A stretch of DNA of 14,633 bases from the NCBI GenBank assembly GCA_015663855.1, contig DQRJ01000114.1:1-14633 (forward strand), in the 5' to 3' direction. The position numbers and the translations under genes are program-made. This DNA is from Flavobacteriales bacterium. GTDB taxonomy: Bacteria; Bacteroidota; Bacteroidia; Flavobacteriales_D; Sanyastnellaceae. The notes under the pieces are model-generated. The model was not told where the DNA came from. It saw only the letters and a list, made by a program, of their open reading frames with translations, and ran no database searches. The first letter of the stretch is position 1. Every line of letters begins with the position of its first letter. Below are positions 6,134-12,946 of the stretch, in pieces.

Positions 6134-7492
6134 TTATAGCCATTTTCTTACTAGCCTAGAAAAGCGGAGACCACGACCTTTGAAAGGAGGGAAGGTTAGG
6201 GGGAGAGCGCTGAAGGGTGAGGTTTGGATTACAAAACTCCTAAGGTTAGAAAACGAATCGAAACCGGCTTTACCGGCAGACCGGCCCATGCCACTCGTTT
6301 GAATCCCGCCGAATGGCAGATCCGGATTCGCAACCTGAATAACCACCTCATTTATGGCAGTCGACCCAGCCTTAGTGTTGTTTATAAACCAGTCCTGCAG
6401 GTTCTTATTGTTACTGAAAATATACAATGCGAGTGGGTGAGGGTTTTTAGCGATAATATCTACCACATCCTCTTTTTTATCCCAAGTTAAAACAGGCAGA
6501 ACGGGACCGAAAACCTCTTCCTTCATGATAGCCATATCGCTAGTGCATCCGGTCAAAATACATGGAGATATCTTCCTCATTTTTGCACCCAGTTCTAAAA
6601 CCCCACCCGGGACATGCAGCTTCGCTCCATCTTTCACGGCATCTTTCACGAGTTTCAGGATACGCTCGTAATGATTCACGTTTACAATCTTGCCTAGGTC
6701 AGGGCTGTCTATCGGAGTCTGTCCAAACATTTCTGTTATCCTTTCAGATATATTCGCCACAACGTCTTCAGCGATGCTTTTCTCAACTAGCAAATGATCG
6801 GGTGCAATACAGACTTGGCCTGCATTTAGATATTTCCCCCAAGCTACTTTCATAGCTACGTTTTTCAGGTTTGCCGATTTGTCTACAATGACAGGGCTTT
6901 TTCCGCCTAATTCTAACGTTACTGAGCAAAGGTGTTTCGCAGCAGCGGTCATCACCAGTCTCCCTATGTTCGTTCCACCCGTGAAGCAGATGTGATTAAA
7001 CGGCGTAGCGGTAAGCCCAGCAGCCACTTCAGGTCCACCGAGTTCTACCTTGACAAGATCGTCGTCAAAAACAGACCCAAGAAGCTTCTTCAATACATCC
7101 GAAGTAAAGGGTGTGTGCTCAGATGGTTTTACGACCACGCTATTGCCAGAAGCTAAAGCGCCGACTAGAGGTCTCAGAGTCAACATAACCGGGAAATTCC
7201 AAGGCGAAATAATTAAAACTCTACCCTTTGGTTCTGCTTTCACGTAATGCCTCGTGCCCATCATAGATAATGGAGTAGAAACAAAGCGTTTCCCTGTCCA
7301 ATCTCTCAAATTCTTTATTGCAAATTGAATTTCCTTCTTCAGGGGGTATATCTCGTGCAATAATGCTTCTGCTTCAGGCTTGCCAAGGTCTTTGTTCAGC
7401 GCTTCTAGAATCTCACTTTCGTGTGCCTCTATTGCAGACCAAAGCTTCTTCAGCATATCCTTCCTATCATTATTATTTCCTGACATGTACAT
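6134..7492 (-). CDS. Aldehyde dehydrogenase, class 3 / fatty-aldehyde dehydrogenase type
   Basis: NAD(P)-dependent oxidation of an aldehyde to an acid. At 452 aa it has the short length of class-3 ALDHs (about 450-460), which lack the N-terminal extension of ALDH1/2. Visible residues are PWNFP with Asn99, VVVKPSEHTP with Lys122, the coenzyme loop FTGGTNIGR (170-178), LELGGKSP with general-base Glu194, GQVC with nucleophile Cys228, EVFGP (326-330), and LPFGGIQTSGMGR (392-404). A basic, aromatic tail (GLRFSRLVRKWL) may touch the membrane, as in fatty-aldehyde enzymes; this is inference. Two ATGs, 7492 and 7486, both keep the conserved Arg10-LKKL helix; I give the longer one. It overlaps the end of coaE by up to 20 bases. 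The substrate is unknown. Confidence 0.9.
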   Translation of the reverse strand: MYMSGNNNDRKDMLKKLWSAIEAHESEILEALNKDLGKPEAEALLHEIYPLKKEIQFAIKNLRDWTGKRFVSTPLSMMGTRHYVKAEPKGRVLIISPWNFPVMLTLRPLVGALASGNSVVVKPSEHTPFTSDVLKKLLGSVFDDDLVKVELGGPEVAAGLTATPFNHICFTGGTNIGRLVMTAAAKHLCSVTLELGGKSPVIVDKSANLKNVAMKVAWGKYLNAGQVCIAPDHLLVEKSIAEDVVANISERITEMFGQTPIDSPDLGKIVNVNHYERILKLVKDAVKDGAKLHVPGGVLELGAKMRKISPCILTGCTSDMAIMKEEVFGPVLPVLTWDKKEDVVDIIAKNPHPLALYIFSNNKNLQDWFINNTKAGSTAINEVVIQVANPDLPFGGIQTSGMGRSAGKAGFDSFSNLRSFVIQTSPFSALPLTFPPFKGRGLRFSRLVRKWL

Positions 7493-8135
7493 GATTTAGG
7501 ATATGAAGATAGTGTAATTTCTCAATCTGTGGCAGGACTTCGTCTTTATCGTCGTTGTAGATGACGTAATCCGCCCTTTTAAGCCTTTCTTCCTCGGATA
7601 TTTGGGCTTTTATCTTTGCTTTGATGACTGCTAAAGCGCTGGGGTCAGTCCCGTTATCCCTCTTAATCAACCTCTCTAGCCTTTGTTTTTCGTTTGTCGA
7701 GACGGTTATCACCACGTCGCAGTCTTTATACGCCCCGCTTTCAAAGAGTATTGCGGCTTCTTGCAAGACGTATGGAGTTGATTTAGGCAGTGTTTTAGTC
7801 CAAACCTTAAAAGATCTCTTCACCTCTGGATGCACTAACCTATTCAGAAATTCAATCCCTCCCTTTTCACTGAAGGCAATCTTTCCCAGTGCTTTCCTAT
7901 CGATATCTATCGCTTCTCCCTCCTCATTTCGCACCGCCACACCATCTCCGAACCTCTCTATCACCGATTCCCTCACTAGTTCATTTTCCGCATAAATTCT
8001 ATGTCCCGCCTTATCTGCATCGAAACGAGGCACCCCTAAAGCTTGGAAAACCCTGGCTACAGTAGATTTACCGGAGCCCATGCCTCCAGTAAGCCCTACA
8101 ATAAACAGTTCGTTAATATTTTCCTTCTCGCTCAT
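7473..8135 (-). CDS. coaE: Dephospho-CoA kinase
   Basis: Last step of coenzyme A synthesis: ATP-dependent phosphorylation of the 3-prime hydroxyl of dephospho-CoA, in the cytoplasm. The 220-aa protein has P-loop GGMGSGKST (17-25), FDADKAGHRIY (38-48), the CoA-domain motif NRLVHPEV (98-105), QEAAILFESG (125-134), the lid-type Arg-rich NEKQRLERLIKRD (148-160), and KRADYVIYND (186-195). The start at 8135 (MSEKENI) is preferred to an in-frame ATG at 8201, which would add 22 residues and run into the rpe gene. It heads the - strand cluster with the dehydrogenase, transferase-like and exonuclease genes, apparently an operon of unrelated housekeeping functions. Confidence 0.94.
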   Translation of the reverse strand: MSEKENINELFIVGLTGGMGSGKSTVARVFQALGVPRFDADKAGHRIYAENELVRESVIERFGDGVAVRNEEGEAIDIDRKALGKIAFSEKGGIEFLNRLVHPEVKRSFKVWTKTLPKSTPYVLQEAAILFESGAYKDCDVVITVSTNEKQRLERLIKRDNGTDPSALAVIKAKIKAQISEEERLKRADYVIYNDDKDEVLPQIEKLHYLHILNHVHVRK

Positions 8136-8192
8136 ACTGTAAAGGAAAGAAATCCTTACGACCTTTGCACTACAATCATAGAAAAAAACAAT
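8136..8192. promoter_or_regulatory. Divergent coaE/rpe promoter region
   Basis: Only 57 bp separate the two start codons, so both promoters must lie here or inside the opposite gene. The rpe side ends in an A-rich leader (gaaaaaaacaat) instead of a Shine-Dalgarno site. I see no full TAnnTTTG on either strand; on the - strand TATGATTG is an imperfect match. Confidence 0.4.
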
Positions 8193-8843
8193 ATGGCTCA
8201 TTTAGTCTCACCATCACTTCTCGCAGCGGACTTTGCAAACCTACAGCGCGATATTGAGTTCGTAAACGAAAGCGATGCTGATTGGTTTCATATCGATGTG
8301 ATGGATGGTGTCTTCGTTCCGAACATCAGTTTCGGGATGCCAGTCATTAAAGCTATTGCCCAACACGCAAAGAAGCCCCTTGACGTTCATCTTATGATTG
8401 TCGACCCCGATCGTTATTTAGAGGACTTCGCAAAGCTCGGTTCGGACATCCTCACCGTCCATATCGAAGCCTGTCCCCACCTTCACAGGACGCTTTCTGC
8501 TATCCGCGACCTCGGAATGAAGGCTGGAGTCGCCCTGAATCCCCACACGCCAGTGGAATCTTTAAGCGAATTGCTACACGATTTGGACCTTGTTTGTTTG
8601 ATGAGTGTAAATCCCGGTTTCGGAGGCCAATCCTTTATCGAACGTACCTACGAAAAAGTACGAACTCTTCGAGCAATGGGTGACGCTGTAGGAGCGAATT
8701 TCCATATCGAAATCGACGGAGGAGTGACGACATCTAATGCAGCCGCCCTTGTCGCTGCCGGAGCGGACGTTCTAGTAGCGGGATCATCTATATTCCGTGC
8801 AGATAACCCCGGCGAAGCAACCACCGCGATAAAAAACGCGTAA
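8193..8843 (+). CDS. rpe: Ribulose-phosphate 3-epimerase
   Basis: Pentose-phosphate pathway enzyme interconverting ribulose 5-phosphate and xylulose 5-phosphate; a cytoplasmic TIM barrel with a bound divalent metal. The 216-aa chain matches the family length and shows SPSLLAADFANL (6-17), FHIDVMDGVFVPN (32-44) with metal ligands His33 and Asp35, LDVHLMI with His66, MSVNPGFGGQSF (137-148), EIDGGV with the second catalytic Asp175, and the phosphate-binding VAGSSIF (195-201). The ATG at 8193 is correct: an earlier ATG at 8043 would add 50 residues antisense to coaE. It converges on the FG-GAP protein gene with only 17 bp between the stops. Confidence 0.95.
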   Translation: MAHLVSPSLLAADFANLQRDIEFVNESDADWFHIDVMDGVFVPNISFGMPVIKAIAQHAKKPLDVHLMIVDPDRYLEDFAKLGSDILTVHIEACPHLHRTLSAIRDLGMKAGVALNPHTPVESLSELLHDLDLVCLMSVNPGFGGQSFIERTYEKVRTLRAMGDAVGANFHIEIDGGVTTSNAAALVAAGADVLVAGSSIFRADNPGEATTAIKNA

Positions 8844-8860
8844 CCTCGCCCTACCTCACT

Positions 8861-10798
8861 TTAACATGCTGACCCGAATACCGTCAGCAATAGTAAAAGA
8901 TCATTCACCCCAGTAGAGGCGTCTGTGTCAAGGTCAATATCACAGTTGCTTTCGCATCCGAACACGGATAGTAACATCAAAATATCGTCAATTCCTACCG
9001 ATCCATTTTGGTTAGCGTCACCGGTTAAACTTTCCTGTATCATCTGAAAAGTACTTTCGCAAAGCAAGGTAGATTCGTGAAATACGGAACAGGTGTAGTA
9101 TCCGAAACCAAACTCGTTTAAGTCGATATCGTTTCCCGCACCTAAGTTAAATACAGCGGGGTCAGTCCCCCCCTCAGGGTCTGTCGACTGATAAGACCAA
9201 TAAACTTCCGCAGCTTCCCAGTGAGTGGTCACACCGGCCATCAATCCCTGAGTATCACACGAGGTGATGTCATATAGCCCTAGGCATGCGGAATGTCCTT
9301 CTTCAAGGATATATCTATTAGAATTTTCCAGGTTGTAATAAACATCAATTACTCCACTAGGCCATTCTAATCTTATGCTGTCATTAGTGTTCGCTTGCCC
9401 TAACCCGAAATGCTCATATAGACTCTCTTGCCCTAAGAAATTTTCGCCACACAATGTTATTCTTCTTTGGTTTATACCACCGGCAGAAACTTCAATCCAA
9501 GTACCTACTCCCATAGAATTCGAAACCTCGCCTTTAAGCCCCACTTGAATATAATTCGGCGCATCAACATCCCAGAAGCCAGAATTCATCCAAACTCTAG
9601 ATTTGTGATTATAAACGTGATGAACAGTAAAGTCAATCCACCCATTTCTATCAAAATCGCCAGACGCTACGGAATGAGCATTAAGTAAATCTACTTCGTA
9701 AACATCTGTCCCAAATAAATCTAGGTGATAAGGTACTTCTCCTACAGGCCCCGAATTTTCGAAAAGTAAGTTCTCTTGAAAAGGGGTAAATGGACTGTCT
9801 TCAGCAATGTACAAATCAAGGTCGGAGTCGTTATCAACATCCATCCAAACGGCTCCCCAACACCATGAGAATAAATCCACACCTTGTTGAGCCGCTACTT
9901 CTATGTATGCTCCAGATGTTGTGCCTTGAAATAACTTTGCCCCGCTAGGATTTACACCTATTCCTGAGTCTGTAATGTAAATATCTTGCACCCCATCCAT
10001 ATTATAATCGGCGAGTGAAATAGACATAGCGTCCATCACAACGTCAAGTCCTAAGTCAGATGCAATTTCTTCGAATTGTCCATTTTGGAGATTATGGAAA
10101 AAGGAGTTTGTAGCTTCTTTATCATTGATCACAAATAGGTCTAGGTATCCGTCCATGTCCCAGTCATACCAAACCGATTGGAACGTCAGCCTTAAAAATA
10201 AGTCTGTCCCAGAAAACTGACTCACATCTGTAAATACAAACTCACCGTCATTTCTCAAAAGTACATTTCGATATTCACTACCTACATTCACATTGCTTGT
10301 GTAGTATCTACAGATATACAAATCTAGATCACCATCGTTGTCATAATCTCCCCAAGAGCTACCTTCGGTTGTCACATTCACTTGAGGGATTCCTGTGAGT
10401 GTAGTGACGTTAGTGAAAGTACTATCTCCATTGTTTTCGAGTACTTCAATCCTTCCTTCAGTGTCACTATAAAAGAAGTCAAGATCACCATCCTCATCAA
10501 TGTCAACCCACTGAATAGTTTTAGATTCTGCGGTTTGGGTTAAAGGAAGAATGATAGGGGTGAAACTCATCTCTCCGCTAGCACCATTATTTAGATAAGT
10601 TCTAATAGTGCCATTCGTGTTTCCGTACGTTAAGTCATCCCAGCCATCTAAATTCCAATCTGCCGCTGAAACGCCAGAGCCATGAAGACCGTCCCAAGAG
10701 TATTGTAAGATTCCCCAGGTGGGAGCGAGGTTAGTGAAAGTTTGGGCTAAGGAGGAGAATGTTAGAAGGCTTAATAATATGAGTATTAGGGACTTCAT
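8861..10798 (-). CDS. Secreted FG-GAP/VCBS and ASPIC/UnbV (CRTAC1-like) protein with C-terminal dockerin-like pair
   Basis: 645 aa, exported: signal peptide 1-18 (MKSLILILLSLLTFSSLA) with Gln19 next. Seven Asp-rich Ca-binding FG-GAP/VCBS blades follow, for example DWNLDGWDD (47-55), DIDEDGDLD (99-107), DYDNDGDLD (151-159), DWDMDGYLD (212-220), DYNMDGVQD (264-272), DVDNDSDLD (320-328) and DFDRNGWID (381-389), which predict a seven-bladed integrin-alpha-like propeller. Residues 416-485 are an ASPIC/UnbV domain (FGLGQ, LEWPSGV). The C-terminus (593-645) holds two dockerin-like units ending LLSVFG and LLTVFG. Such CRTAC1-like proteins are surface or extracellular; their ligand is unknown. The ATG at 10798 is preferred to a TTG at 10816. 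It lies 7 bp after the clpS stop and may be read through from it. Confidence 0.88.
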   Translation of the reverse strand: MKSLILILLSLLTFSSLAQTFTNLAPTWGILQYSWDGLHGSGVSAADWNLDGWDDLTYGNTNGTIRTYLNNGASGEMSFTPIILPLTQTAESKTIQWVDIDEDGDLDFFYSDTEGRIEVLENNGDSTFTNVTTLTGIPQVNVTTEGSSWGDYDNDGDLDLYICRYYTSNVNVGSEYRNVLLRNDGEFVFTDVSQFSGTDLFLRLTFQSVWYDWDMDGYLDLFVINDKEATNSFFHNLQNGQFEEIASDLGLDVVMDAMSISLADYNMDGVQDIYITDSGIGVNPSGAKLFQGTTSGAYIEVAAQQGVDLFSWCWGAVWMDVDNDSDLDLYIAEDSPFTPFQENLLFENSGPVGEVPYHLDLFGTDVYEVDLLNAHSVASGDFDRNGWIDFTVHHVYNHKSRVWMNSGFWDVDAPNYIQVGLKGEVSNSMGVGTWIEVSAGGINQRRITLCGENFLGQESLYEHFGLGQANTNDSIRLEWPSGVIDVYYNLENSNRYILEEGHSACLGLYDITSCDTQGLMAGVTTHWEAAEVYWSYQSTDPEGGTDPAVFNLGAGNDIDLNEFGFGYYTCSVFHESTLLCESTFQMIQESLTGDANQNGSVGIDDILMLLSVFGCESNCDIDLDTDASTGVNDLLLLLTVFGSAC

Positions 10799-10805
10799 GT
10801 GTCTA

Positions 10806-11114
10806 TCAAGGCTCAACCTCAGCTGTAATGTCGGACTCTAAAAGGGACGTGCACATCGGCTCTAACTTCTCGAAAGAACCGCTTTTCACTATGCACTTTC
10901 CTTTGAAGTGAATAATCATAGCGCATTGCTCTGCTTGCAATGGTTCGTGCCCACAAGCGGCAACTAATTTCTCGATCACATGATCAAAAGTGTTGTGGTC
11001 GTCATTGTAGACTACAAGTTTCCACTCATTGTCGATTTGAATTTCAACTAGTACTTCTTCCTTAGTTTCTACTGAAGAGAAATAGAAGTTTTTTGAGAGT
11101 GGCTTTTGCTTCAT
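10806..11114 (-). CDS. clpS: ClpS-type N-degron adaptor for Clp protease
   Basis: ClpS binds proteins with bulky hydrophobic N-terminal residues and hands them to ClpA or ClpC-type unfoldases with ClpP. The 102-aa protein has a variable N-terminal tail (1-30), then the core from WKLVVYNDDHNTFDHVIEKL (31-50) to MIIHFKGKCIVKSGSF (66-81). Residues equivalent to E. coli Asn34, Asp35, Asp36 and His66, which hold the N-terminal amino group, are present as Asn37, Asp38, Asp39 and His69. The gatekeeper equivalent to Met40 is Phe43. The start is the ATG at 11114; a TTG at 11126 would overlap the promoter box. It is divergent from glnS and 7 bp ahead of the FG-GAP protein gene. Confidence 0.88.
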   Translation of the reverse strand: MKQKPLSKNFYFSSVETKEEVLVEIQIDNEWKLVVYNDDHNTFDHVIEKLVAACGHEPLQAEQCAMIIHFKGKCIVKSGSFEKLEPMCTSLLESDITAEVEP

Positions 11115-11123
11115 TATCGTGTA

Positions 11124-11131
11124 CAAAGATA
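11124..11131 (-). promoter_or_regulatory. -7 box (TAnnTTTG) for clpS
   Basis: On the - strand TATCTTTG matches the Bacteroidetes -7 consensus exactly, 9 bp before the clpS ATG. The -33 TTG is not clear at 19-21 bp upstream. The spacing implies a very short leader. Confidence 0.45.
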
Positions 11132-11144
11132 AGGTTTCGCAATG

Positions 11145-11152
11145 TATTTTTG
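11145..11152 (+). promoter_or_regulatory. -7 box (TAnnTTTG) for glnS
   Basis: TATTTTTG matches TAnnTTTG exactly and ends 4 bp before the glnS ATG at 11157. It overlaps the alternative upstream ATG at 11142, which argues against that start if the box is real. A second candidate pair, TTTTG at 11104-11108 and TAAGGTTTC at 11130-11138, would give a leader of about a dozen bases. Confidence 0.38.
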
Positions 11153-11156
11153 CACC

Positions 11157-12845
11157 ATGTCAGAAAACTCGGAGAGCATAGAAAACACAGAAAGTGTAAG
11201 TCGCAATTTTATTCAGCAAAAGATAGATGCTGATATTGAGGCAGGAGTAAATGGGGGAGTGGTGCATACGCGTTTTCCCCCAGAGCCTAACGGTTATCTG
11301 CATATCGGTCACGCAAAGGCGATTTGTATTAGCTTCGGTTTAGCAAAGGAGTTCGACGGTCTGACGAACCTTAGATTTGACGACACAAACCCCGTTAAAG
11401 AGGATGTGGAATACGTCGATGCTATTAGAGAGGATATTAAGTGGCTCGGATTCGAACCTAATGGTGGTGAGTTCTTTACAAGTGATTACTTCGACCAACT
11501 ATATACCTACGCCCTTAAGTTAATCGATGAAGGAAAGGCTTACGTTGATGACTCAACAGTAGCAGAAATCGCAGAGCAAAAAGGAACACCGACACAGCCA
11601 GGAACTCATAGTCCAAATCGCGAGCGTACCCCGGCAGAAAACCGCGATTTATTTGAGAAAATGAAGGCAGGTGATTTCGAAGCCGGCTCCCATGTTCTAC
11701 GTGCGAAAATCGATATGGCGAATCCTAACATGCACCTTCGTGATCCACTCATGTACCGCATAATGTTCGCCACTCACCACCGCACAGGCGATGATTGGTG
11801 TATCTACCCGATGTATGACTTCGCCCACGGCCAGTCGGACAGCATCGAGGGAATCACTCACAGCCTGTGTTCTTTGGAGTTCGAAGTACATCGCCCACTA
11901 TACGATTGGTATATTGAGAATCTTGAAATTTTCCCATCTCACCAAACCGAGTTCGCTCGACTCAACCTCAACTACACCGTTATGTCGAAGCGAAAGCTTC
12001 TACAGCTTGTCGAGGCCGGCTCAGTAGATGGATGGGACGACCCTAGAATGCCTACTCTAAGTGGTTTACGTCGTAGAGGCTACACCCCAGCAAGCATAAG
12101 AGAATTTATCGATAGAGTAGGGGTTGCGAAGCGCGAAAACGTTATCGATGTAGGCCTTCTCGAGTGGGCTTTGCGTGACGATCTTAATCGCGTAGCTCCT
12201 CGTGTTATGGCTGTCCTTAACCCTATCAAGCTCGTAATCACTAACTATCCAGAAGGAAATATCGAGTGGCTTCCTTCTGTAAATAACCCTGAAGATCCCG
12301 AAGCGGGCTCTCGCGAGCTTCCTTTCGGTCGTGAGTTATGGATGGAGGCAGACGATTTCAAAATCGAAGCAAACCGTAAATGGTTCCGTCTCGCCCCAGG
12401 CAAGACCGTCCGTCTAAAAAGCGCTTACATCGTAGAATACGTAGATCACGTTTGTAATTCCGAGGGAGAGGTTACAGAGGTCCACGTAAAGTATTTCGAA
12501 AACTCTAAGTCCGGTTCGGACACTAGTGGAATCAAGGCGAAGGGAACTCTGCACTGGGTAGAATCTTCGAACGCCATCGATGCCGAAGTCCGCCTTTACG
12601 ATAGGCTTTTCGCAGAGCCTAATCCCGACGGCCACAAAGAGCGTCCCTTCACAGATTTCCTCAACCCAGACTCTCTAGAAATCCTCAGAGGTTGCAAGCT
12701 CGAGCCTTCGCTCGCCCAAGCCGAGCCCGGCACCACCTTCCAATTTACGCGCCTAGGCTATTTCGCTCCAGACTCTCGCTACTCTAAGCCTGGCTCTCCC
12801 GTTTTCAACCGCGCCGTTACCCTTCGCGATAGTTGGAAGGGATAG
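11157..12845 (+). CDS. glnS: Glutaminyl-tRNA synthetase
   Basis: Charges tRNA-Gln with glutamine directly, so this organism need not depend only on the GatCAB amidation route. The 562-aa protein (E. coli 554) has the class I signature PPEPNGYLHIGHAKA (41-55) with HIGH at 49-52, NLRFDDTNP (71-79), the glutamine/tRNA region IYPMYDFAHGQSDSIEGITH (216-235), and VMSKRKL (275-281) as the KMSKS-like loop. Residues from about 345 to the end form the two beta-barrels of the anticodon-binding domain; there is no YqeY-like extension. The ATG at 11157 (MSENSES) corresponds to the E. coli start; the ATG at 11142 adds MYFCT and overlaps a -7 box. Most neighbours here are transcribed the other way. Confidence 0.95.
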   Translation: MSENSESIENTESVSRNFIQQKIDADIEAGVNGGVVHTRFPPEPNGYLHIGHAKAICISFGLAKEFDGLTNLRFDDTNPVKEDVEYVDAIREDIKWLGFEPNGGEFFTSDYFDQLYTYALKLIDEGKAYVDDSTVAEIAEQKGTPTQPGTHSPNRERTPAENRDLFEKMKAGDFEAGSHVLRAKIDMANPNMHLRDPLMYRIMFATHHRTGDDWCIYPMYDFAHGQSDSIEGITHSLCSLEFEVHRPLYDWYIENLEIFPSHQTEFARLNLNYTVMSKRKLLQLVEAGSVDGWDDPRMPTLSGLRRRGYTPASIREFIDRVGVAKRENVIDVGLLEWALRDDLNRVAPRVMAVLNPIKLVITNYPEGNIEWLPSVNNPEDPEAGSRELPFGRELWMEADDFKIEANRKWFRLAPGKTVRLKSAYIVEYVDHVCNSEGEVTEVHVKYFENSKSGSDTSGIKAKGTLHWVESSNAIDAEVRLYDRLFAEPNPDGHKERPFTDFLNPDSLEILRGCKLEPSLAQAEPGTTFQFTRLGYFAPDSRYSKPGSPVFNRAVTLRDSWKG

Positions 12846-12855
12846 TAGAAATATA

Positions 12856-12893
12856 ATTTCTGAATAATAGGATAACAATTCAGGAAATCTTTT
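12856..12893 (+). terminator. Imperfect hairpin after glnS (weak terminator candidate)
   Basis: ATTTCTGAA (12856-12864) pairs with TTCAGGAAAT (12879-12888) with one bulged G, followed by CTTTT. It lies 10 bp after the glnS stop. The stem is AT-rich and the loop is 14 bases, so it is at best a weak terminator. Confidence 0.3.
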
Positions 12894-12921
12894 GCGCAAC
12901 ACGTTGTTTTTATGTACATTG
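12890..12921 (+). promoter_or_regulatory. Candidate promoter for the FISUMP-domain protein gene
   Basis: TTTTG (12890-12894) is followed after 20 bp by TACATTG (12915-12921), an imperfect version of the Bacteroidetes -33/-7 pair TTTG and TAnnTTTG with correct spacing. The next bases make GTACATTGCAT, the 11-mer seen upstream of the dehydrogenase-like gene at the left edge. The leader would be about 20 bases and A/C-rich, with no Shine-Dalgarno site. Confidence 0.35.
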
Positions 12922-12946
12922 CATCTGCATAACCAAACAACCGACC

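Noticed and set aside
6224..7247. Several short + strand open frames across the dehydrogenase gene
   Set aside because: All are antisense to a fully conserved aldehyde dehydrogenase and show no domain or start-site signal.
8043..8192. 50-residue N-terminal extension of ribulose-phosphate epimerase
   Set aside because: It is antisense to the start of coaE and has no family similarity; the family begins at SPSLLAADF, just after the ATG at 8193.
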